64,000 nucleotides of DNA from Bradyrhizobium sp. CB1015 (GCF_025200925.1 NZ_CP104174.1:7881001-7945000); one strand, 5' to 3'. Positions 42,673 through 52,123 are shown, counted from the first letter of the stretch. Numbers and translations: made by a program. The notes: generated from the letters alone by a model not told the origin.

Positions 42673-44334
42673 TTACTGCGCGATCGACACCGGCGAGAAG
42701 TCGATGAACCAGCTCTTCGGCTGCACGACACCGGTCACCTTCGGGCTCATCGCGCGCGGGCCGACGTCGTGGGCGACGTAGAGGAAGGCGGCGTCATCGA
42801 CCGAGGCTGCGTGCAATTCGGCAAGTGCGGCATCGCGCGCGGCGGGATCGAAGGTCTGGCGCGCCTTCTTCACCAGCTCGTCGAACTTGGGGTTGTTGAT
42901 GAAGCCCCAATTGTTCGAGACCGGTGGCGCCATGCCCGATTGCAGGAAGCGCACCAGCGCGAAGAACGGGTCCATCGCCGCATAGGTGACGTTGGTCGCG
43001 TGGGAGCCGTTGGCGCTGGGATCCTTGGCGCCGCGGCGCCAGTTGGTGAACAGCGTATTCCACTCGATGACGTCGAGCTTTACGTCGAAATAGCATTCGG
43101 CCAGCGCCTGCTGGAGATACTCGTTCATCGGCAAGGGCTGCATCTGGCCCGAGCCGGACGCCGACGTCTGCGTCTTCACGGTCAGCTTCTTGTTGGGACC
43201 GTAGCCTGCCTCCTGCATCAACTTTTGCGCAGCCGCCTTGTCGTACTTGATCTGGAAGGTGGGATTGCCGCGCCAGGGATGGCCGGGCTCGAAGGTGCCG
43301 GTCGCCGGCACCATCAGCCCCGCAAGCAGGCCATCCTTGAGGCCTTCGCGGTCGACGCAGAGGTTCGCCGCCTTGCGCACCCGGATGTCGTTCCAGGGCG
43401 AGCCCTCGACGCGGGAGAATTGCCACGGCCAGACGTGCGGCTGCTCATTGGCGTAGAGCTTGAAGCCGCGCTGCTTGAGCTCGGGCAGCGCGTCCGGCGC
43501 CGGCGCCTCGACCCAATCGACCTGGCCCGAGAGCAGCGCTGCGGTGCGCGCATTGGCTTCCGGCATCGGCAGCAGCACCATCTTGTCGACCTTGGGCACG
43601 CGATCCTTGTTCCAGTAGCTCGCGTTCTTGACGAACTCGAGCCGCTCGCGCGGGGTGAAGCTCGCCATCTTCCACGGGCCGGTGCCCGAGGCGTCCTTGG
43701 CGAATGCGGTCCAGGCGGCTTGCGACTTCGCCTTGCCGTCCGCGCCTTCGGCCTTGTCGTAGAAGGCCTGCCACTTCGCCGGGCTCGCCATGAACAAATT
43801 GGTGAGGTTGATCGGCAGGAAGCTGTCGGGCTCCTTGGTGGTGAGCTCGACGGTCATGTCGTCGATCTTCTTCGCAGAGGCCAGCGTCGGCATGCGCGAG
43901 GCGGTGACGCCGACCTGGCTGGCGTCGAATTGCGGCGCGTCCTGCTTCAGCACCTTCTCGACGTTCCACACCACGGCGTCGGCGTTGAAGGGCGAGCCGT
44001 CATGGAAAGTCACGCCAGGGCGCAGCTTGAAGGTCCATTTGGTCTTGTCGGCATCATCGACCTTCCACTCAGTGGCAAGGCCGGGGATCACCACGCTGGG
44101 CTTGTCGGCAGAGGACAGGTCCCAGCTGGTCAGCGCGTCATACATGGTAAGGCCGGTGAAGCGGTTGCCCTCAAACCCCTGATCGGGCTGGCCGAGCGTG
44201 CGCGGAATATCGGCAGCAGTCATGCCGATGCGCAGCACAGTTTCCGCAGCGACCACGCGCGGCCATGCAGCCGCGCTGCCAAGCGCCAAGAGCGCGATCA
44301 GCGCCGCCCGTGTCTTCTTGTTCTTGATAAGCAT
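42673..44334 (-). CDS. Peptide/opine ABC transporter substrate-binding protein
   Basis: 553-aa SBP_bac_5 protein. Signal peptide RAALIALLALGSAAAWPRVV with cleavage near AAE, then TVLRIGMTAADIPRTLGQPD, GLATEWKVDDADKTKWTFKL, RPGVTFHDGSPFNADAVVWN and RKAANLCVDREGLKDGLLAG. Periplasmic, or anchored by the transporter. ATG 44334 is chosen over an upstream in-frame start. First gene of the ABC/amidase operon. It shares several blocks (ADIPxTxGQPDxG, ATEWKVDDADKTKW) with the divergent SBP at 44533, so the pair arose by duplication. Ligand unknown. Confidence 0.95.
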   Translation of the reverse strand: MLIKNKKTRAALIALLALGSAAAWPRVVAAETVLRIGMTAADIPRTLGQPDQGFEGNRFTGLTMYDALTSWDLSSADKPSVVIPGLATEWKVDDADKTKWTFKLRPGVTFHDGSPFNADAVVWNVEKVLKQDAPQFDASQVGVTASRMPTLASAKKIDDMTVELTTKEPDSFLPINLTNLFMASPAKWQAFYDKAEGADGKAKSQAAWTAFAKDASGTGPWKMASFTPRERLEFVKNASYWNKDRVPKVDKMVLLPMPEANARTAALLSGQVDWVEAPAPDALPELKQRGFKLYANEQPHVWPWQFSRVEGSPWNDIRVRKAANLCVDREGLKDGLLAGLMVPATGTFEPGHPWRGNPTFQIKYDKAAAQKLMQEAGYGPNKKLTVKTQTSASGSGQMQPLPMNEYLQQALAECYFDVKLDVIEWNTLFTNWRRGAKDPSANGSHATNVTYAAMDPFFALVRFLQSGMAPPVSNNWGFINNPKFDELVKKARQTFDPAARDAALAELHAASVDDAAFLYVAHDVGPRAMSPKVTGVVQPKSWFIDFSPVSIAQ

Positions 44335-44532
44335 CGCCTCGATCCTTCTTTGGCTTTCGATGATTAATTTTGATGCAATCGTATGCAATGGCTATGCCAA
44401 GGAGAAACTTATTCTGCAAATTACCCATGCGACGACAAGTCCTTGTGATCACGCACGGACGAAGGCTGCGCGCTGCCTATTCTGGCATCAAGATTGCAGG
44501 TTTGGCCCCGAAATCTCCTGGGAGCTTGGGCC

Positions 44533-46128
44533 ATGCGTATTCGTCTATCGACCTGTCTCGCCGTGCTTGCGCTGACGGTGTCCGCAATCTCGGCGCGCGC
44601 CGAAACCGTTGTGCGCTACGGCATCTCGATGGCGGATATTCCGCTCACAACCGGCCAGCCCGATCGCGGCGCCGGCGCCTATCAGTTCACGGCCTATACC
44701 ATCTACGATCCGCTGGTGGCCTGGGAGATGGACGTCGCCGATCGCCCCGGCAAGCTGGTGCCGGGCCTCGCCACCGAATGGAAGGTGGACGATGCCGACA
44801 AGACGAAGTGGCGCTTCACGCTGCGCAAGGGCGTGAAGTTTCACGACGGCAGCGAGTTCAACGCCGATGCGGTGATCTGGAATCTCGACAAGGTGCTCAA
44901 CGACAAGGCGCCGCAATTCGACAAGCGGCAGAGCGCGCAGGTGAAGACCCGCCTTCCCTCCGTCGCCAGCTACGCCAAGATCGACGACTTCACGGTGGAG
45001 ATCACCACCAAGACGGTCGATTCCTTCTTCCCCTATCAGATGTTGTGGTTCCTGGTCTCGAGCCCGGCGCAGTACGAAAAGCTCGGCAAGGATTGGGACA
45101 AGTTCGCCAGCCAGCCCTCCGGCACCGGCCCGTTCAAGTTGACCAAGCTGGTGCCGCGCGAGCTCGCCGAGCTCACCAAGAATCCGGACTACTGGAACAA
45201 GAAGCGCATTCCGAAGGCCGACAAGATCGTGCTGGTGCCGATGCCGGAAGCGCTGACGCGCACCAACGCGCTGCTTGCCGGACAGGTGGACCTGATCGAG
45301 ACGCCGGCACCGGATGCCGTGCCGCAGCTGAAGGCGGCCGGCATGAAGCTGGTCGACAACGTCACGCCGCATGTCTGGAATTATCACCTCAGCGTGCTGC
45401 CGGGCTCGCCCTGGACCGACATCCGCCTGCGCAAGGCGCTGAACCTTGCGATCAACCGCGACGAAGTCGTCGGCCTGATGAACGGCCTCGCCAAGCCTGC
45501 CAAGGGCCAGGTCGACCCGTCGAGCCCGTGGTTCGGCAAGCCGAGCTTCGAGCTGAAATACGATCTCGCCGCCGCCAAGAAGCTGGTGGAGGAAGCGGGC
45601 TATTCGAAAGCAAAGCCGCTGAAGACCACCTTCATCATCGCGCAAGGCGGCACCGGACAGATGCTGTCGCTGCCGATGAACGAATTCCTGCAGCAGAGCT
45701 TCAAGGAGATCGGCATCGACATCGACTTCAAGGTGGTCGAGCTGGAGACGCTCTATACGCATTGGCGCAAGGGCGCCGCCGACGAGATGAACGCCGGCAT
45801 CACTTCCAACAACATCGCCTATGTCACCTCGGATCCGCTCTACGCCATCGTCCGCTTCTTCCATTCCGGCCAGATCGCGCCGGTTGGCGTCAATTGGGGC
45901 GGCTACAAGAACCCGAAGGTCGACGCGCTGATCGACGAGGCCAAGCAGACTTTCGACAGCACCAAGCAGGATCAATTGCTGGCGCAGGCGCACGCGCTGA
46001 TCGTGGACGATGCCACGCTGGTGTGGGTCGTCCACGACACCAACCCGCACGCGCTGTCACCGAAGATCAAGCAGTTCGTGCAGGCGCAGCACTGGTTCCA
46101 GGACCTGACGACGATCGGGATGGAGTGA
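44533..46128 (+). CDS. Peptide/opine ABC transporter substrate-binding protein (second copy)
   Basis: 531-aa SBP_bac_5 protein. Signal peptide RLSTCLAVLALTVSAISARA then ETVVRYGISMADIPLTTGQP; VHDG-equivalent KGVKFHDGSEFNADAVIWNL; RKALNLAINRDEVVGLMNGL. ATG 44533 gives a proper signal peptide, while an earlier ORF start does not. It is divergent from its paralog, and no second set of permease or ATPase genes follows, so both may feed the same transporter with different ligands. Ends 67 bp before the convergent acyl-CoA dehydrogenase gene. Confidence 0.93.
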   Translation: MRIRLSTCLAVLALTVSAISARAETVVRYGISMADIPLTTGQPDRGAGAYQFTAYTIYDPLVAWEMDVADRPGKLVPGLATEWKVDDADKTKWRFTLRKGVKFHDGSEFNADAVIWNLDKVLNDKAPQFDKRQSAQVKTRLPSVASYAKIDDFTVEITTKTVDSFFPYQMLWFLVSSPAQYEKLGKDWDKFASQPSGTGPFKLTKLVPRELAELTKNPDYWNKKRIPKADKIVLVPMPEALTRTNALLAGQVDLIETPAPDAVPQLKAAGMKLVDNVTPHVWNYHLSVLPGSPWTDIRLRKALNLAINRDEVVGLMNGLAKPAKGQVDPSSPWFGKPSFELKYDLAAAKKLVEEAGYSKAKPLKTTFIIAQGGTGQMLSLPMNEFLQQSFKEIGIDIDFKVVELETLYTHWRKGAADEMNAGITSNNIAYVTSDPLYAIVRFFHSGQIAPVGVNWGGYKNPKVDALIDEAKQTFDSTKQDQLLAQAHALIVDDATLVWVVHDTNPHALSPKIKQFVQAQHWFQDLTTIGME

Positions 46129-46195
46129 GGAGCAGGCAAGGGTGGGCACGGCGCTTGGCGCCTTTGCCCACCCGGGATACAAGCGCGACGCGCGA

Positions 46196-47440
46196 TCACC
46201 GCCCCTTGGTCGGGATCTTGTTGTACGGCACGTCCTTGTCGACCCGGATGTCGCCGGGCAGGCCCAACACGCGCTCGGCGATGATGTTGCGCAGGATCTC
46301 GTCGGTGCCGCCGGCGATGCGCATCGAAGGCGAGGACAGCAGCATCTGCTGGAATTGGCCCTGCGCCGTTTCCTCGTCGTTGCCGGTGAGAACACCGGAA
46401 GCGCCCTGCAGGTCCATGGCGTAGGTCGCGATGTCCTGCAGCATCATGCCCGAGACCAGCTTGCCGATCGAATTCTCCGGGCCCGGCCGCTCGCCCTTCG
46501 ACAAGGCCGAGATCGTGCGGTAGCTGGTGTATTTCAGCCCGTTCGACTTGGCCGCCCAGCTCGCGAGCTTCGAGCGCACGGCGGGATCGTCGATGGCCAG
46601 GCCATCCTCCAGCATCAGGGTCGAGCAGAGCTCGAACATCTCAGGCACCCCGGTCGCGAGCCGCGCGCCGATCGACATGCGCTCGTTCATCAGCGTGGTC
46701 AGCGAAACGTTCCAGCCGTCGCCGACGGCGCCCAGCCGCTGGCTGTCGGGAATCACGACATCGGTGAAATAGACCTCGTTGAACTCCTGCATGCCGTTGG
46801 CCTGCCTGATCGGCCGTACCTCGACGCCGGGGCTCTTCATGTCCAGGAAGAACATGGTGAGGCCCTTGTGCTTGGGCACGTTCGGATCGGTGCGCGCGAT
46901 CAAAAGGCCATAGTCGGAATAGTGCGCGCCCGAGGTCCAGATCTTCTGGCCGTTGACGACCCAATTGTCGCCCTTCTTCTCGGCGCGGGTGCGAAGCCCT
47001 GCGACGTCCGAGCCGGCAGACGGCTCGGAGAACAGCTGGCACCAGATCTCCTCGCCCGATGCGAGCTTCGGCAAGTAACGGCGCTTGGCCTCCTCGCTGC
47101 CGAACGCCATCACGGTGGGGCCGCACATGCCTTCGCCGATCTGGAACGGCTGCGTCAGCTTGCCGTAGACGCCCTCCTCCTGCTGCCAGATCACCTTCTC
47201 GATCGGCGTCGCGCCGCGGCCGCCATATTCCCTAGGCCAGTGCAGGCAAGCCCAATTGCCCTCGAACTTCTTCTTCTGCCAGGCCTTGCCGACATCGACG
47301 ATGTCGTGATTGGCAAGGCGGATGCGGCCGAGCGAGGATTTCGACAGCTCAGCATGCAGCTCCTTCGGCGCATTGGCCTCGATCCATTTGCGCGCGGTCT
47401 CGCGGAACGCGGCTTCCTGCGGGGTGTCGTCGAAGTTCAT
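46196..47440 (-). CDS. Acyl-CoA dehydrogenase (tandem copy 1)
   Basis: 414-aa FAD enzyme. MNFDDTPQEAAFRETARKWI start; WCQLFSEPSAGSDVAGLRTR is the first family signature; KIWTSGAHYSDYGLLIARTD; and C-terminal MRIAGGTDEILRNIIAERVL, the second signature. It shares length and most of its sequence with the gene at 47570, its tandem duplicate. Last gene in the acyl-CoA operon. ATG 47440 is followed by the conserved NFDDTPQEA present in both copies; the upstream extension comes from a family A repeat. Probably oxidises a branched or aryl-alkanoyl CoA; substrate unknown. Confidence 0.94.
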   Translation of the reverse strand: MNFDDTPQEAAFRETARKWIEANAPKELHAELSKSSLGRIRLANHDIVDVGKAWQKKKFEGNWACLHWPREYGGRGATPIEKVIWQQEEGVYGKLTQPFQIGEGMCGPTVMAFGSEEAKRRYLPKLASGEEIWCQLFSEPSAGSDVAGLRTRAEKKGDNWVVNGQKIWTSGAHYSDYGLLIARTDPNVPKHKGLTMFFLDMKSPGVEVRPIRQANGMQEFNEVYFTDVVIPDSQRLGAVGDGWNVSLTTLMNERMSIGARLATGVPEMFELCSTLMLEDGLAIDDPAVRSKLASWAAKSNGLKYTSYRTISALSKGERPGPENSIGKLVSGMMLQDIATYAMDLQGASGVLTGNDEETAQGQFQQMLLSSPSMRIAGGTDEILRNIIAERVLGLPGDIRVDKDVPYNKIPTKGR

Positions 47441-47455
47441 GGCGCTTCCCTTTTT

Positions 47456-47567
47456 GTCATTCCGGGGCGCGCAACGCGCGAACCCGGAATCTCGAACCAC
47501 AATCTCTGGATTCTCAGGTGCGCAATTGCGCACCATAGTTCGTCGCTGCGCGGCGCCCCGGAATGAC
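47456..47567. repeat. Palindromic intergenic repeat, family A
   Basis: gtcattccggggcgcgcaac ... gcggcgccccggaatgac, with a nested ggtgcgcaattgcgcacc. It separates the two tandem acyl-CoA dehydrogenase genes. Confidence 0.85.
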
Positions 47568-47569
47568 GG

Positions 47570-48814
47570 CTAGCCTCTTCCCTTCGTCGGGATCTTGTTG
47601 AACGGCACGTCCTTGTCGACACGGATGTCGCCGGGCAGGCCCAGCACCCGCTCGGCGATGATGTTGCGCATGATCTCGTCGGTGCCGCCCTCGACGCGGG
47701 TGCCCGGCGCACGCAGCAGCATGGCCTGGAAACGGCCCGCCAGCTCGCCATCCTCGCCGCTGACGACGCCGGCCGCGCCCTGCAGATCGAGTGCGTAGGT
47801 AGCAACGTCCTGGATCATGGAGCCCGCGACCAGCTTGCCGATGGAATTCTCCGGCCCCGGCCGTTCGCCCCTCGACAGTGCCGAGATCGCGCGCATGCTG
47901 GTGTATTTCAGGCCACTCGCCTTCACCGCCCAGTTCGCCAGCTTTGAGCGTACCGCGCGATCCTCGATTGCCGGGCCGTCGTCGAGCATCAGGCTGGAGC
48001 AATACTCGAGCAGTTCAGGGAAACCGGTCGAGACGGCCGCGCCGATCGCGCTGCGCTCGTTCATCAGCGTGGTCAGCGAGACGTTCCAGCCGTCACCGAC
48101 CTCGCCGAGGCGCTGATGGTCGGGGATGCGGACGTTGGTGAAATAGACCTCGTTGAAGTCGGAGGCGCCGCTCGCCTGCTTGATCGGCCGCACCTCGACG
48201 CCGGGGCTCTTCATATCCAGGAAGAACATGGTGAGGCCCTTGTGCTTGGGCACGGTCGGATCGGTGCGCGTGAGCAAAATGCCGTAGTCGGAATAATGTG
48301 CGCCCGAGGTCCAGATCTTCTGGCCGTTGATCACCCATTCGTCGCCGTCCTTCTCCGCGCGCGTGCGCAAGCCTGCGACGTCCGAGCCGCCGGCGGGCTC
48401 GGAGAACAGCTGGCACCAGACCTTCTCGCCGGAGGCGAGCGGCGGCAGATAGGTGCGCTTATGCTCCTCGCGCGCGAACGCCATCATGGTCGGCCCGCAC
48501 ATGCCATGGCCGATGATGAACATGCGGGACAGCTGGCCGAACGGCCCCTCCTCCTGCTGCCAGATCACGCGCTCGATCGGCGAGGCGCCGCGGCCGCCAT
48601 ATTCCTTCGGCCAGTGCAGGCAGGCCCAGCCGGCGTCGGCCTTTTTCTTCTGCCAGGCCTTCGCCACTTCGAGAATGTTGGCGTTCTTGAGCACGGTGCG
48701 GCCGAGCGAGGATTTGCGCAGCTCCTCCTCGTATTGCTTGGGCGCGTTCGCGCTGATCCAGGCGCGGGCCGTGGCGCGGAACTCGGCTTCCTGCGGGGTG
48801 TCGTCGAAGTTCAT
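47570..48814 (-). CDS. Acyl-CoA dehydrogenase (tandem copy 2)
   Basis: 414-aa FAD enzyme, paralog of 46196: NFDDTPQEAEFRATARAWIS, WCQLFSEPAGGSDVAGLRTR, KIWTSGAHYSDYGILLTRTD, TRVEGGTDEIMRNIIAERVL. The two copies keep the same length and end in FNKIPTKGR. Differences are spread through the sequence, so the duplication is not very recent. It lies 120 bp downstream of the third acyl-CoA dehydrogenase, with a 30-bp-stem hairpin between them. Confidence 0.94.
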   Translation of the reverse strand: MNFDDTPQEAEFRATARAWISANAPKQYEEELRKSSLGRTVLKNANILEVAKAWQKKKADAGWACLHWPKEYGGRGASPIERVIWQQEEGPFGQLSRMFIIGHGMCGPTMMAFAREEHKRTYLPPLASGEKVWCQLFSEPAGGSDVAGLRTRAEKDGDEWVINGQKIWTSGAHYSDYGILLTRTDPTVPKHKGLTMFFLDMKSPGVEVRPIKQASGASDFNEVYFTNVRIPDHQRLGEVGDGWNVSLTTLMNERSAIGAAVSTGFPELLEYCSSLMLDDGPAIEDRAVRSKLANWAVKASGLKYTSMRAISALSRGERPGPENSIGKLVAGSMIQDVATYALDLQGAAGVVSGEDGELAGRFQAMLLRAPGTRVEGGTDEIMRNIIAERVLGLPGDIRVDKDVPFNKIPTKGRG

Positions 48815-48838
48815 GGTCTCTCATCCCTCGCCGGCGTC

Positions 48839-48920
48839 GTAGGATGGGTAGAGCGAAGCGAAACCCATCTCCTAGACCACCTGCGTCATGATGGGTTTCG
48901 CTTCGCTCTACCCATCCTAC
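48839..48920. repeat. Perfect 30-bp-stem hairpin
   Basis: Arms 48839-48868 and 48891-48920 are perfectly complementary (outer gtaggatgggtagagcgaag) around a 22-nt loop. It lies between two co-oriented acyl-CoA dehydrogenase genes. Likely a mobile-type palindromic repeat rather than a terminator, because no T-tract follows. Confidence 0.85.
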
Positions 48921-48933
48921 AAATCACCAATCG

Positions 48934-50061
48934 CTACGCCGCGTTCTTCTTCCGCATCCGGTCGATCAGCTGATCCTCCCAATAAGTGAGGCTGCCGAGG
49001 CCCAGCGCCATCGCGTTGGCGCGGCGGTAGTACATGTGGCAATCGAACTCCCAGGTGAAACCCATGCCGCCGTGAACCTGGATGTTGTTCTTGGCGCAGT
49101 GCTGGAACGCCTGCGTCGCGCTGATGCGCGCGGCGGCGGCGGCTTCCGGCAGCTCGGCCGCATTGGTCGAGAGCGCCCAGGCGCCGTAATAGCTGTTGGA
49201 GCGCGCCAGCGTCGCCGACACGTACATGTCCGCGAGCATGTGCTTGACGGCCTGGAACGAGCCGATCTGGCGACCGAAGGCGATGCGGTCGAGCGCGTAG
49301 TCGCGCCCCATCTCCAAGGCGCGGTCGGCGCCGCCGACCTGCTCGAACGCGCACAGCACCGCGGCGCGGTCGAGCACCTGGGTGAGGATGCTCCAGCCTT
49401 CGCCGGCAGCTCCCAGCGGCTCGGCTTTGGCGTTCTTGAAGGTGATCTCGGCCTGCCCGCGGGTCGGATCGAGATTGGTGAGGCTCTTCACGTCGACGCC
49501 GCCGGCTTTGAGATCGACCAGGAACAGCGAGATGTCGCTGTCGCGCGCGCTTGATCCCGTGCGGGCAGCAACCACCGCGAAATCGGCGATCGCACCATCG
49601 GCGACCGGCTTCTTGACGCCATTGAGCACCCCGTTCGCAACCGTCAACTTGACGTTCTTCGGCGACGGGTTGCCCTTGCCCTCGAACAGCGCCAGCGTGC
49701 CGATGGCCTCTCCGGAAGCAATCGCCGGCAGCCATTTCTTCTTCTGCGCGTCGCTGCCCGCGATCAGCAGCGCTTCGGCGGCGAGGTACACGGTCGAGGA
49801 GAACGGCACCGGCGCGTTGGCCCGGCCCATCTCTTCCGCAATCACGCAAAGCTCGAGATGGCCGGCACCCGCGCCGCCGAACTCCTCCGGGATCGCGACG
49901 CCGAGGAAGCCCATCTCGGCGAGGCCTTTCCACAGCTCCTTGTCGTAAGGTGCCTTGCCGTCGAGCACGATTCGCACCGCCTTGGGCGAGCATTTCTCAG
50001 TGAGGAACTTGCGCGCCTGGTCCCGGAGCTGCTTTTGATCGTCGGAGAAATCGAAGTTCAT
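48934..50061 (-). CDS. Acyl-CoA dehydrogenase (third copy)
   Basis: 375-aa FAD enzyme, not closely similar to the two 414-aa genes. NFDFSDDQKQLRDQARKFLT start; GVAIPEEFGGAGAGHLELCV; GEGWSILTQVLDRAAVLCAF; FGRQIGSFQAVKHMLADMYV; VHGGMGFTWEFDCHMYYRRA. This form is often one subunit of two-component acyl-CoA dehydrogenases that work in pairs. The first signature is weakened (TLALFEGKGNPS), which is typical of the pseudo-active partner. Same operon as the ligase at 50209. Confidence 0.92.
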   Translation of the reverse strand: MNFDFSDDQKQLRDQARKFLTEKCSPKAVRIVLDGKAPYDKELWKGLAEMGFLGVAIPEEFGGAGAGHLELCVIAEEMGRANAPVPFSSTVYLAAEALLIAGSDAQKKKWLPAIASGEAIGTLALFEGKGNPSPKNVKLTVANGVLNGVKKPVADGAIADFAVVAARTGSSARDSDISLFLVDLKAGGVDVKSLTNLDPTRGQAEITFKNAKAEPLGAAGEGWSILTQVLDRAAVLCAFEQVGGADRALEMGRDYALDRIAFGRQIGSFQAVKHMLADMYVSATLARSNSYYGAWALSTNAAELPEAAAAARISATQAFQHCAKNNIQVHGGMGFTWEFDCHMYYRRANAMALGLGSLTYWEDQLIDRMRKKNAA

Positions 50062-50084
50062 GGCGGGCTTACCTTTTTCTTGCG

Positions 50085-50204
50085 GTCATTCCGGGGCGCG
50101 ACGCAGTCGCGAACTATGATGTGCAGTTGCACATCTGAGAATCTAGAGGTCACTTACTCATCTCGAGATTCCGGGTTCGCCGCTACGCGCCGCCCCGGAA
50201 TGAC
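50085..50204. repeat. Palindromic intergenic repeat, family A
   Basis: gtcattccggggcgcgacgc ... gccgccccggaatgac, with nested gatgtgcagttgcacatc. Lies between the third acyl-CoA dehydrogenase and the ligase. Confidence 0.85.
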
Positions 50205-50208
50205 GAAC

Positions 50209-52080
50209 TCATTTCAGCACGATCACATCTTCATCCGGCTTGTCCGCATAGAGCCGCTCGACCAGCGCGGCGCGGCGTTCCAGGCCGGCGCGCTGGTTGA
50301 TGTAGCCCTTGTCGGTGAGCTCGTTGCCGTCGATCGAAGGCGGTTCGACCATCAGCATCGCGCGCGCGATGACCCGGCTGCTGGCGCCCTCGCATTCACG
50401 GTTGTGGGCTTCCAGCCCGCGCCTGACGCAGGCGATCACCTCGGGATGCTTCACCGCATCGGCAAAGCTCAGATCGGGGTTGCCGACGAGCTGGCGGCAG
50501 GCGTGCAGGTTCGGCCAGGCCAAGAGGCCAATGAAGGGACGATCCTGCCCGGCGACCAGCGCGTCGTGCACGACTGGCGTTGCGGCCGCGATCGCATCGG
50601 TCCGCAGCGAGCCGACATGCACGAAGGTGCCGGTGGTGAGCTTGAAGTCTTCGACCACGCGGCCGGCAAAGATGATGCCTTGCACCGGATCGGAATCGTC
50701 GACGAAGATGCCGGCATCGCCGATGCAATAGAATCCTTCCTCGTCGAACATCTTTTTCGTCAATTCAGGCTGGCCGAAATAGCCGGGCGTGACGTTGACA
50801 CCGCGCAGGCGCAATTCGTATTTCGAGCCGCAGGGCACCATCTTCAGCTCGACGCCCGGGAACGGCAGACCGATCAGGCCGACGCGCTCGGTGTCCCAAT
50901 AGGTGCCGGTCGAAGTCGGGGCGGTCTCGGTCGAGCCCCAGCCGGTGTAGAACACGATGCGCTCGCCGGTGGTCTTCACCGCCAGCGCCTGCATGCGCTC
51001 GTAGAGATCGTCGGGCAGGCGCGCGCCGCCATAGGCCATGATCGAGAGATTCTTGAAGAACGAGCGGCAGAGCGTATCGTCCTTCTCCATGGCGGCGGCG
51101 AGCGCGGCATAGCCGGCGGGCACGTTGGCATAATAGGTCGGCGAGATCTCGCGCAGATTGCGCAGCGTCTCCTCGAATTGGCCCGGCATCGGCCTTCCGT
51201 CGTCGATATAGAGCGTGCCGCCGTCGACCAGGATCGGGTGAAACGCCGCATTGCCGCCCATGGTGTGGTTCCAGGGCATCCAGTCCAGCATGGTCGAGAT
51301 CGGCCCGTTTGGATCGCGCGGCCGCACCTGCATCATCATCGCCGCATTGGCGCACATCATCTCCTGCGTGTTGATGACGGCCTTGGGCATGCCGGTCGAG
51401 CCCGACGTGAACAGCAGCTTGCCAACGGTCTGCGGCGTGATCTTCGCGATCGAGCCCTCGACATCGGCCGTGACAGGCGTTGCCGCGAGCTCGGCGAAGC
51501 TGACGCTCTTGATGCCCTCGCAGGGCCGCGCGACGTGAACGACGGTGACGCCGCGGAGGTCGAGCGCCTTCAGCGCCTTCTCGAAGGTCGGGCCGTCCTG
51601 CACCATCAGGACGGCCGGCTTGATCAGGTCGAACAAATATTTCAGCTTGACGTGGTCGTGGCTCATCAACGAGTAGGCCGGCGATACCGGCGCTGCCGGG
51701 ACGCGCGCCTGCATTGCTGCCTGCGTCATCAGCGCATGCTCGATCGAATTGCCGGAGAGGATCGTGACCGGCCGGCCGTCGAGCTCGAGATTGAGCAAGC
51801 CCTGCGTCAGCGCGTCCACGATGCGCTTGGCTTCACCATAGGATACCTTGCGCCATTCGCGATTCGGTCCGCCGCGCTGCGCCAGCCAGATGCGCTCGGG
51901 CGCTTCCTTCGCCCATTTCGCCAGCGAGGCCGGGATGTGCTTCTCATAAGGCTGCAGCGGAATGCGCGACTTCAACACCACCGTGCCGTTGCCACGACGC
52001 TCGACCTCGATGTCGCGCTCGAGCCACTGGACCCTGCGAAAGGCGGGCTTCGTCATCATCACCGCCGCGCTTCCACTCAT
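50209..52080 (-). CDS. Feruloyl-CoA synthase-like AMP-binding ligase
   Basis: 623-aa acyl-adenylate-forming enzyme. A3 motif LLFTSGSTGMPKAVI; A5 YTGWGSTETAPTSTG; A7-like FYCIGDAGIFVDDSDPVQGI; A8 RVVEDFKLTTGTFVHVGSLR; A10 Lys region GNELTDKGYINQRAG. The N-terminus (VERRGNGTVVLKSRIPLQPY, LAKWAKEAPERIWLAQRGGP) is characteristic of feruloyl-CoA synthases, which activate hydroxycinnamates or related acids. The assignment of the exact acid is uncertain. ATG could be 52080 or 52059. Acts upstream of the acyl-CoA dehydrogenases encoded after it. Confidence 0.9.
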   Translation of the reverse strand: MSGSAAVMMTKPAFRRVQWLERDIEVERRGNGTVVLKSRIPLQPYEKHIPASLAKWAKEAPERIWLAQRGGPNREWRKVSYGEAKRIVDALTQGLLNLELDGRPVTILSGNSIEHALMTQAAMQARVPAAPVSPAYSLMSHDHVKLKYLFDLIKPAVLMVQDGPTFEKALKALDLRGVTVVHVARPCEGIKSVSFAELAATPVTADVEGSIAKITPQTVGKLLFTSGSTGMPKAVINTQEMMCANAAMMMQVRPRDPNGPISTMLDWMPWNHTMGGNAAFHPILVDGGTLYIDDGRPMPGQFEETLRNLREISPTYYANVPAGYAALAAAMEKDDTLCRSFFKNLSIMAYGGARLPDDLYERMQALAVKTTGERIVFYTGWGSTETAPTSTGTYWDTERVGLIGLPFPGVELKMVPCGSKYELRLRGVNVTPGYFGQPELTKKMFDEEGFYCIGDAGIFVDDSDPVQGIIFAGRVVEDFKLTTGTFVHVGSLRTDAIAAATPVVHDALVAGQDRPFIGLLAWPNLHACRQLVGNPDLSFADAVKHPEVIACVRRGLEAHNRECEGASSRVIARAMLMVEPPSIDGNELTDKGYINQRAGLERRAALVERLYADKPDEDVIVLK

Positions 52081-52123
52081 TTTGCGTCTCCCGGAATTAC
52101 TGTCCTTTGCGGATCTTCATCGT

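Noticed and set aside
44370..46424. Long alternative plus frame across the second SBP
   Set aside because: Its translation is Arg/Gly-rich and out of frame with the clear signal peptide and SBP motifs starting at 44533.
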